From assembly GCA_910584955.1 (NCBI GenBank), contig CAJUDC010000103.1, positions 1-9,480 of the forward strand: a stretch of 9,480 bases of DNA, given 5' to 3'. Below the pieces are notes generated by a model. It searched no databases, had not been told where the DNA came from, and saw only the letters and a program-made list of their open reading frames with translations. This DNA is from an uncultured Paraprevotella sp. Its GTDB lineage: Bacteria > Bacteroidota > Bacteroidia > Bacteroidales > Bacteroidaceae. Position numbers and translations under genes: made by a program. Of the stretch, positions 1-4,591 are shown in pieces; the stretch's first letter is position 1, and every line of letters starts with the position of its first letter.

Positions 1-1
1 G

Positions 2-1171
2 AAATTCGTTGTCGTGCTTGATGCCGGTCACGGCGGTCACGATGTGGGGGCAGAGGGGACTTTCTCCAATGAAAAAGACATTAACCTGAATATAACGTTG
101 GAAGTGGAACGGCTGGTAAAGGCTCACCTGAAAGATGTGAAACTGATCCTCACAAGGCGTTCCGATATTTATCTTTCGTATGAAGAACGCGTCCGGTTGG
201 CCAACCGGAATCACGCCGATCTGTTCTTGTCTATCCATACCAATTCGTCCGAAGAGTCGAGGGTGGCTCGTGGCGTAGAGTCGTATTATGCTTTGTTGCC
301 TGCGCCTCCCGTCAAAAAAGGCAGGGCGTCGGGTAAGGCAAAGTCATCGGGCGGACGGAAAATAAATGTAGTGGCTGATGCCGTGCAAAGCCGTACTTTG
401 CCTCGTAGTGAGCTGTTTGCCCGATTGATGCAACGTAGTTATCTGACTTACGGACGCAGGGTAAACCGTGGTGTAAAGCGCGAGAGCTATTATGTGCTGG
501 TCCATACATCCATGCCAAGTGTGCTGACCGAAGTCGGGTTTATTTCTACCCTTGATGAAGAAAGCTACCTGACTTCGAAAAAAGGTGTCCGCGAGGTGTC
601 GCAAAGCATCTGCCACGCGATCGGTCAGTATAAGAGTATCGTATCCAATGGAAAATATCAGGACGAATTGGCCTTGTTGCGCAGGGGGAAACAGCCTAAA
701 ACGGTGAAAAACATTTCTTTTGCTATGGAACGATTGTCGGAAACGTCCACCGGTAATGTTACAGCCAAGGAAAAACGCGCTACAGACGAAAGTCCGAGTA
801 AGGCGTCAAAGGCATCCGCCGTTTCTGCTGCTGCGGATAAAGGACAGAAAGCCGATAAAGAAAATAAAGCGTTACGGTTTGGCCTGCAAATCCTTACCTC
901 TACCGAAGAACTAGCCCTTTCGGATTATTGTTTGAAAGGGATGAAACCGGTAACGTTTATTAAGTGCGGAAAGATATATAAGTGCCTTTATCTTCTGTCG
1001 GCTGATTACGATGCAGTCCGTGCGGCACAGAAGACTGTCCGTGAGAAATTTGCCGATGCTTTTGTTGTTGCGTTCAAGGGAGAAGAGCAGATTCCGACGG
1101 CTGATGCAATCCGGGAATTCAAGGAGACCCGTCAAAAAACGAACTCCGGCGTCCGCAAGTCCGGGCGCTAG
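2..1171 (+). CDS. N-acetylmuramoyl-L-alanine amidase with C-terminal SPOR-like domain (5' partial)
   Basis: This is a zinc-dependent amidase (Amidase_3 family) that cuts the bond between N-acetylmuramic acid and the stem peptide in the periplasm. The frame is already open at the first base, so the signal peptide and true start lie upstream; GTG at 14 is internal. Counting codons from base 2, the four expected zinc/catalytic residues are present: H10 (VVLDAGHGG), E24 (SNEKDINL), H79 (LSIHTNSS) and E177 (LTEVGFIS). Between about codons 98 and 135 there is a basic, Gly/Lys/Ser-rich insertion, roughly where E. coli AmiB/AmiC carry an autoinhibitory helix. A charged linker (about 220-288) leads to a C-terminal domain (about 289-364, GLQILTS to FADAFVVAF) that resembles a SPOR domain, which would bind denuded glycan. 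The SPOR call is by pattern only. It is followed by a hairpin and a convergent operon. Confidence 0.93.
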   Translation, partial: KFVVVLDAGHGGHDVGAEGTFSNEKDINLNITLEVERLVKAHLKDVKLILTRRSDIYLSYEERVRLANRNHADLFLSIHTNSSEESRVARGVESYYALLPAPPVKKGRASGKAKSSGGRKINVVADAVQSRTLPRSELFARLMQRSYLTYGRRVNRGVKRESYYVLVHTSMPSVLTEVGFISTLDEESYLTSKKGVREVSQSICHAIGQYKSIVSNGKYQDELALLRRGKQPKTVKNISFAMERLSETSTGNVTAKEKRATDESPSKASKASAVSAAADKGQKADKENKALRFGLQILTSTEELALSDYCLKGMKPVTFIKCGKIYKCLYLLSADYDAVRAAQKTVREKFADAFVVAFKGEEQIPTADAIREFKETRQKTNSGVRKSGR

Positions 1172-1220
1172 ATGTAGTGCTGTCACGGATTACCGAAGGC
1201 AGCAGCGATGTATCATATAT

Positions 1221-1265
1221 AATAAGGTGGAACCCATTCAAAAAATGTGTCCACCTTATTTCCTT
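1221..1265. terminator. Probable bidirectional intrinsic terminator
   Basis: An 11-bp perfect inverted repeat, AATAAGGTGGA (1221-1231) and TCCACCTTATT (1250-1260), has an 18-nt loop that can pair further (CATT with AATG). On the plus strand it is followed by TCCTTTTT. It lies between the convergent amidase gene and the minus-strand 93-aa gene, and the right arm contains that gene's TAA stop (1256-1258). Because the repeat is symmetric it could end transcripts from both sides. The tract on the minus-strand side is A/T-rich rather than a clean U run, so termination there is less certain. Confidence 0.6.
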
Positions 1266-1537
1266 TTTCCGAAGATATGCCGGATGCCGCGTACGACGGT
1301 CATTCCTGTCATTATTCCTTCATAGATCGAAAGTCCTCGGTTGAATGTCACCATCATACTTTCCCAGCGAGTATGTGCTTTGGGTAGCGGAGCAAACAAA
1401 TCCTGCATTTCGTTGTGCAGATTTTGTTTACTGATCTTCAACTCTTCCCGTAACCGTCTTTTTTCTGCGTACATAAAAGCCAGCCAGTCGGTAACTATGG
1501 GTTGGGAATTATCCTTATCCTTATTGTTTACGATCAT
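1256..1537 (-). CDS. Conserved-looking hypothetical protein, 93 aa, third gene of ytxH/holin-like operon
   Basis: I do not recognise this family. The protein is 93 aa: a polar N-terminus (MIVNNKDKDNSQ), a strongly charged helical stretch at about 22-46 (EKRRLREELKISKQ), and a C-terminal amphipathic or weakly hydrophobic stretch at about 66-89 ending in basic residues (HIFGKRK). There is no clear transmembrane helix or signal peptide, so I infer a cytosolic or membrane-peripheral protein. The ATG overlaps the last 17 bp of the upstream holin-like gene in a different frame, which suggests translational coupling. An AAGG lies directly before the ATG. The stop codon sits inside the terminator hairpin shared with the amidase gene. 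Position and coupling suggest it works with the two membrane proteins upstream. Confidence 0.75.
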   Translation of the reverse strand: MIVNNKDKDNSQPIVTDWLAFMYAEKRRLREELKISKQNLHNEMQDLFAPLPKAHTRWESMMVTFNRGLSIYEGIMTGMTVVRGIRHIFGKRK

Positions 1538-1898
1538 CCTTGTCTTGTTTTTCCAGGAACAATTCTATAATGAATTTAGCCAGCGGCTGTATGATCAGCT
1601 TACTCCGTAAAGCATAAAAAACGATGAGTGTCAGAACGAGCACGCCTCCCACACAGACAAAGCCCAAAGGCAGATTGTCGGTAATGTTTCCGATATAATA
1701 CGCCAAAGCAAAAGTAAGGAAAAGGAGGGTAAGTGCCGCCAGAATAATCACGACCACGGAAATGGCCAGTGTGGCAAGCAGCACAGTGAGTTTCTCGCCT
1801 ACGCCCCACATAAAAAACTTCCTTTGGAGCTCAAGATATTTCTTGAACTCCAAAAAAAGTTTCTTCATGCTTTCTATGTTCTTTTCGCTTCCAAACAT
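1521..1898 (-). CDS. Holin-like small membrane protein (phage holin superfamily III-like), 125 aa
   Basis: This 125-aa protein has two transmembrane segments, about residues 37-68 and 77-97, joined by a short polar turn (GNITDNLP). An N-terminal amphipathic helix (about 8-28) precedes them and a charged tail (LEKQDKDDRKQ) follows. The layout fits the chromosomal family often labelled phage holin family or Phage_holin_3_6, which in most bacteria is a housekeeping membrane protein rather than a phage lysis gene; its function is not established. I chose ATG at 1898; a second Met (residue 11) is a possible alternative start. It lies 12 nt after the YtxH-type gene and overlaps the next gene by 17 bp, so the three are very likely one transcript. 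No lysis cassette is nearby. Confidence 0.82.
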   Translation of the reverse strand: MFGSEKNIESMKKLFLEFKKYLELQRKFFMWGVGEKLTVLLATLAISVVVIILAALTLLFLTFALAYYIGNITDNLPLGFVCVGGVLVLTLIVFYALRSKLIIQPLAKFIIELFLEKQDKDDRKQ

Positions 1899-1910
1899 GT
1901 GACGACCGGA

Positions 1911-2120
1911 TTAAGCTTCTTCTGCCGGTTTGATTTCATTGGCAATTTCGTCAATCAGCGTATCCATGTCTTTACGGTTCAGACGGATGCCTCTTTTGCG
2001 AAGGGCTTCGGCTATTCTCTCACGTGTTTCGACTCCTTTTTCAGGGGCAAACAAAATTCCTGTTGCAGCTCCTACAGCAACTCCGCCAAGGAAGGCTACC
2101 AAATAGTTCAATGCTTTCAT
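1911..2120 (-). CDS. YtxH-domain small membrane protein, 69 aa
   Basis: This short protein starts with a Gly/Ala-rich transmembrane segment (about residues 4-24, GGVAVGAATGILFAP). The YtxH-type signature APEKGVETR follows, then a charged helical tail ending PAEEA. YtxH proteins are small general-stress-associated membrane proteins in Bacillus; their molecular role is unclear. The frame is open further upstream to 2225, but that extension reads through the promoter and has no family similarity. ATG at 2120 gives the usual YtxH length and follows a purine-rich AAAAGAGAA. It is the first gene of a three-gene minus-strand operon whose promoter lies at 2149-2181, giving a leader of only about 20 nt. 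Confidence 0.88.
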   Translation of the reverse strand: MKALNYLVAFLGGVAVGAATGILFAPEKGVETRERIAEALRKRGIRLNRKDMDTLIDEIANEIKPAEEA

Positions 2121-2148
2121 AATCGTTCTCTTTTTAAAGTGTGATGCA

Positions 2149-2193
2149 CAAAGATAAGTTTTTTTTCGGGAGATAAGCAAGCCTATGCCCTCT
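2149..2193 (-). promoter_or_regulatory. Bacteroidetes-type promoter of the ytxH/holin-like operon, with upstream AGAGGGCA
   Basis: Read on the minus strand, a perfect -7 box TATCTTTG (consensus TAnnTTTG) occupies 2156-2149. A -33-like CTTG lies at 2181-2178, 21 nt upstream; TTGC one base over is an equal choice. The 8-mer AGAGGGCA (2193-2186) lies 4 nt upstream of the -33 and is shared with the divergent promoter. The predicted transcription start is near 2142, about 20 nt before the ATG at 2120. The boxes are seen directly; activity is inferred. Confidence 0.7.
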
Positions 2194-2239
2194 TTTTTAG
2201 GAACAAAAAACGCTTCTACCGCCACACTTAACTTTTTTT

Positions 2240-2282
2240 AGAGGGCAATGTTTGGAATGTATCAGGAATATTAATATCTTTG
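2240..2282 (+). promoter_or_regulatory. Bacteroidetes-type promoter of the HU-like gene, with upstream AGAGGGCA
   Basis: A perfect -33 box TTTG (2251-2254) and a perfect -7 box TATCTTTG (2275-2282) are separated by 20 nt. AGAGGGCA (2240-2247) lies 3 nt upstream of the -33 and is the inverted copy of the 8-mer upstream of the divergent promoter. The predicted start is near 2288, which leaves a leader of about 155 nt that is almost entirely filled by the 22-bp repeat array. This is the best-matching promoter in the window. Confidence 0.75.
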
Positions 2283-2297
2283 CTGTACATTTCAATT

Positions 2298-2447
2298 TAA
2301 TAAGGTCTACACCTTTTATAAATAAGGTCTAGAGCTTTCTTAAATAAGGTCTACACCTTTTTAAGAGAAGGTCTACACTCTTATAAATAGTGGGGCAGGT
2401 CTTTGAAGAATGGAGTGGAGGTCTTATTAAAAAATAAATAAGGTATG
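2298..2447 (+). repeat. Phased 22-bp repeat array in the leader of the HU-like gene
   Basis: The core GGTCTA occurs at 2304, 2326, 2348 and 2370, exactly 22 bp apart. After a 28-bp step (+6) it continues as GGTCTT at 2398 and 2420 and ends as GGTATG at 2442, again at 22-bp spacing, where ATG is the start codon (2445) of the HU-like gene. The best copies share AAATAAGGTCTACACC plus a T/A-rich tail; the copy at the start codon keeps AAATAAGGT. Units 1 and 3 can form a small hairpin (AAGGT, loop CTAC, ACCTT); unit 2 is a near-palindrome around TCTAGA; in unit 4 TAAGAG pairs with CTCTTA around the core. There are no unique spacers, so it is not CRISPR. The spacing is about two helical turns, which would put DNA sites on one face; as RNA it would be a row of small hairpins. 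Confidence 0.85.
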
Positions 2448-2840
2448 AGTATTCAGTATAGGTTGACGCCGATGAAAGACAACATCAGTGAGGATCCGAA
2501 AGTCGGTTATTACGCTCAGGTGGTGACACGGGGAACCGTGACGACGGAGCGGCTTTGCCGGGAGATTTCTGCCGGATGCACGCTTACGGTAGCCGATCTG
2601 AAAGCGGCGATAGAGGCTCTGGTTTCTTCCGTAGAGGACAAGCTCAAAGACGGATACAATGTCTGTATTGATGATTTGGGTACGTTTTCCGTTTCCGCAC
2701 AGTCGGTGCTGGCTACGGAGGAGGATGGGATTCGGGCACCGTCGGTGAAAGTGAAGAAGATCAATTTCCGTCCTTCCGTCCGGCTGAAGAAGAGAATGTC
2801 TTTGTCGCGTTTCGAAAAGGCCCGGCTGGACGACCGGTAA
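2445..2840 (+). CDS. HU-related histone-like DNA-binding protein (Bacteroidetes type), 131 aa
   Basis: This belongs to the HU/IHF superfamily, in the larger HU-related form typical of Bacteroidales: an N-terminal strand (MSIQYRLTPMKD) and then the HU fold. Visible parts are the helical region at about 34-70 (TTERLCREIS to EDKLKDG), the HU turn DDLGTFSVS at about 76-84, the arm region at about 85-108, and a basic C-terminal helix (FRPSVRLKKRM, about 108-118). The intercalating proline of classical HU is not obvious in the arm. It should bend or coat DNA; whether it is global or local is unknown. ATG at 2445 is chosen because it gives the usual N-terminus; there is no Shine-Dalgarno, only AAATAAGGT, which is itself a repeat copy. 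Its long repeat-bearing leader suggests tight, perhaps self-imposed, control. The SPOR lipoprotein gene follows after 58 nt, probably on the same transcript. Confidence 0.88.
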   Translation: MSIQYRLTPMKDNISEDPKVGYYAQVVTRGTVTTERLCREISAGCTLTVADLKAAIEALVSSVEDKLKDGYNVCIDDLGTFSVSAQSVLATEEDGIRAPSVKVKKINFRPSVRLKKRMSLSRFEKARLDDR

Positions 2841-2898
2841 GGCAGGCTTGGGGCGTGTGAGAAAACAAAAATATTAATCTTTTTAAAAATAAGAAAGT

Positions 2899-3387
2899 AT
2901 GAAAAAGTTATTTGTGTGGGGAGCTGCCTTGTGCATGGTCTTCGTTATGGGATCTTGTAAGAGTAAGGAGAGTGCTTATAAAAAGGCTTATGAACAAGCC
3001 AAAATGCGGGAGACGGTACAGGCAACGGAGAACCCGGTTCAGCAGAACACACCGGTTGAAGTGACTCCGGTAACTCCTGTGACACCTACTCAGCCGGTGG
3101 ATGTAAGCAATGTTCCCGTTCGTACGGAGAATGTGACGGTCGTTTCAGGAAACGGTCTGAAGAAATACAGTGTGGTGTGTGGCAGTTTCGGTGTGAAAGC
3201 CAATGCCGAGCGGCTGCAACAGCAGTTGGGTACGGCGGGTTATGCCGCACAGATCGCATTCAATGCCGGTAACAATATGTATCGCGTGATCGCTACTACG
3301 TTTGACGATAAGGAATCTGCCGTACAGTCCAGAGACGGACTTCGGGCCAAATATGCCGATGCGTGGTTGCTTTATACGCAGAAGTGA
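2899..3387 (+). CDS. SPOR-domain lipoprotein, 162 aa
   Basis: This is a secreted lipoprotein. It has a short basic start (MKK), a hydrophobic core and a lipobox-like MGSC with the acylated Cys at residue 20. A charged helical stretch (about 21-42) precedes a Pro/Thr/Val-rich linker with tandem TPV-type motifs (about 51-75). The C-terminal SPOR domain spans about 87-162 (KKYSVVCGSFGVKANAERL to YADAWLLY). SPOR domains bind glycan strands lacking stem peptides, usually at division sites, so the protein is probably anchored in a membrane and recognises septal peptidoglycan. The start follows AAGAAAG. It lies 58 nt after the HU-like gene without an intervening terminator and is followed by a strong terminator, so the two probably form one transcript. 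Confidence 0.9.
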   Translation: MKKLFVWGAALCMVFVMGSCKSKESAYKKAYEQAKMRETVQATENPVQQNTPVEVTPVTPVTPTQPVDVSNVPVRTENVTVVSGNGLKKYSVVCGSFGVKANAERLQQQLGTAGYAAQIAFNAGNNMYRVIATTFDDKESAVQSRDGLRAKYADAWLLYTQK

Positions 3388-3430
3388 TAAATTTCTTTTG
3401 GTAAAGTGAATATATGTAAGATGTATCAGG

Positions 3431-3466
3431 CAGGAGCCGGCTGTGAAGTCGGTTCCTGTTTTTTTT
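3431..3466 (+). terminator. Strong Rho-independent terminator after the SPOR lipoprotein gene
   Basis: A 12-bp stem is formed by CAGGAGCCGGCT (3431-3442) and AGTCGGTTCCTG (3447-3458), with two G-U pairs and a GTGA (GNRA-type) tetraloop. It is followed at once by eight T residues (3459-3466). This ends the HU-like/SPOR transcript and separates it from ruvX. Confidence 0.92.
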
Positions 3467-3588
3467 ATACAGGACGCTTGCAGGCTTTGCCGTACCGGCT
3501 CCTTGGCTGTAATTTTAGCCGGCTTAACGTTCTTTATCCGGTAAAAGGGCTGTTTTTTCGTTATAATTCCTTATTTTTGCCCTGAATT
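3467..3588 (+). promoter_or_regulatory. Intergenic region with ruvX promoter candidate
   Basis: This spacer lies between the SPOR terminator and ruvX. Its clearest element is a -7 box TATTTTTG at 3572-3579; the -33 is weak (GCTG at 3549-3552, 19 nt upstream). The predicted start is near 3586, only a few bases before the ATG at 3589, so the mRNA would be leaderless or nearly so. Upstream there are inverted repeats, TACCGG/CCGGTA (3493-3498, 3538-3543) and GGCT/AGCC (3505-3508, 3517-3520), that could form a weak structure in DNA or in a longer transcript. I recognise no riboswitch or small RNA. Confidence 0.5.
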
Positions 3589-4011
3589 ATGGGTCGAGTT
3601 CTTTCTATTGATTATGGGCAAAAGCGTACGGGACTGGCGGTTACCGATCCCTTACAGCTGATTGCCAACGGGCTGGCAACGGTGCCGACAGCCTCGTTGC
3701 TGGATTTTTTGGCGGAGTACACCTCGCGTGAGAAGGTGGAGCGCATTATAGTGGGATTGCCCCGGCAGACAACGGGCGAGGAGTCGGAAAATATGTCCCG
3801 GATCCGTCCTTTTACGGAACGGTTGCGGAAGCGTTTTCCCGATATACCGGTGGAGTTTTCCGATGAGCGTTTTACTTCCGTTATGGCGCATCGCGCCATG
3901 CTGGAGGGCGGCCTGCGGAAGAAAGCCCGGCAGAACAAGGCTTTGGTTGATGAGATCAGCGCCACCATCATCCTGCAGGGATGGATGGAGACGCATCGTT
4001 ACGGACAATAA
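3589..4011 (+). CDS. ruvX: RuvX/YqgF-family putative Holliday-junction resolvase / pre-16S rRNA nuclease
   Basis: The protein is 140 aa, the normal family length, with an RNase H-like fold. The family motifs are all visible: SIDYGQKRTGLA with D8, IVGLP at 54-58, SDERFTS with E93, and the C-terminal VDEISATIILQ with D121. The three acidic residues form the expected metal site. In E. coli YqgF acts in 5' maturation of 16S rRNA; the resolvase activity comes from structure and some in vitro work. The start is fixed by the motif lying directly after MGR. No Shine-Dalgarno sequence is visible and the promoter -7 box ends only 9 nt upstream. def follows after 20 nt, so the two are probably cotranscribed, joining rRNA processing with nascent-chain processing. 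Confidence 0.95.
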   Translation: MGRVLSIDYGQKRTGLAVTDPLQLIANGLATVPTASLLDFLAEYTSREKVERIIVGLPRQTTGEESENMSRIRPFTERLRKRFPDIPVEFSDERFTSVMAHRAMLEGGLRKKARQNKALVDEISATIILQGWMETHRYGQ

Positions 4012-4031
4012 GAAACAAGCATCAAATAAAT

Positions 4032-4589
4032 ATGGTATTACCGATTTATACGTACGGTCAGCCCGTACTAAGGAAAGAGGCTGAAGAGATAGCGCCGGAC
4101 TATCCGGGGTTGGAGCAGTTGATAAAGGATATGTACGAAACGCTGGACCGTTCCGAGGGGATCGGACTTGCTGCGCCGCAGGTGGGGCTGGCTATTCGTC
4201 TGGTAGTGATCAACCTGGATTTGCTGTCCGAGGACATGCCCGAATATAAGGGCTTTATCCGCACGTTCATCAATCCGCACATCGTGGAATATGACGAGAC
4301 CGATACCGAGGTGATGGAGGAGGGGTGTCTGAGCCTGCCCGGTATTCATGAACCCGTGCGGCGCCCCAAACGCATTCATGTGACTTATCAGGACGAGAAG
4401 TTTGAGCCTCACGACGAATGGGTCGAGGGTTATTTGGCCCGGGTGATGCAGCATGAGTTTGACCATCTGGAGGGGAAGATGTACATTGATCGTCTGTCGA
4501 TGTTGCGTAAACAGATGATAAAAGGTAAACTCGGTTCGCTGCTGAAAGGAAACTTCCGTTGCGACTACAAAGTAAAAACGAAGAAATAG
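4032..4589 (+). CDS. def: Peptide deformylase
   Basis: This metalloenzyme removes the formyl group from the N-terminal Met of new proteins. All three family motifs are intact: GIGLAAPQ at 43-50, EEGCLS at 96-101 (metal ligand C99), and QHEFDH with HEFDH at 141-145 (two His ligands and the catalytic Glu). Length is 185 aa, normal for type I enzymes, ending in a basic tail (KVKTKK). The frame is open upstream to 3981 inside ruvX, but ATG at 4032 gives the standard N-terminus MVLPIYTYGQPVLR, so it is the right start. It sits 20 nt after ruvX and 2 nt before the TPR gene, consistent with a three-gene operon. Confidence 0.97.
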   Translation: MVLPIYTYGQPVLRKEAEEIAPDYPGLEQLIKDMYETLDRSEGIGLAAPQVGLAIRLVVINLDLLSEDMPEYKGFIRTFINPHIVEYDETDTEVMEEGCLSLPGIHEPVRRPKRIHVTYQDEKFEPHDEWVEGYLARVMQHEFDHLEGKMYIDRLSMLRKQMIKGKLGSLLKGNFRCDYKVKTKK

Positions 4590-4591
4590 GC

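Noticed and set aside
1221..1260. The terminator arm AATAAGGTGGA as a distant copy of the HU-leader repeat AATAAGGTCTA
   Set aside because: Only the first eight bases agree, there is one copy, and it is well explained as a terminator stem between convergent genes.
1521..1898. Prophage remnant suggested by the holin-like protein
   Set aside because: No endolysin, structural, integrase or attachment-site sequence is nearby, and this holin-like family is widespread as a chromosomal gene next to YtxH-type genes.
2298..2447. CRISPR array
   Set aside because: The repeats are directly adjacent 22-bp units without unique spacers, they degenerate gradually, and no cas gene is present.
3493..3543. 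Riboswitch or small RNA upstream of ruvX based on short inverted repeats
   Set aside because: Stems are 4-6 bp with long loops and several competing pairings, and the likely promoter lies downstream of them.
3981..4031. Longer N-terminus for peptide deformylase
   Set aside because: The extension overlaps ruvX and has no similarity to the family, whereas ATG at 4032 gives the standard start.
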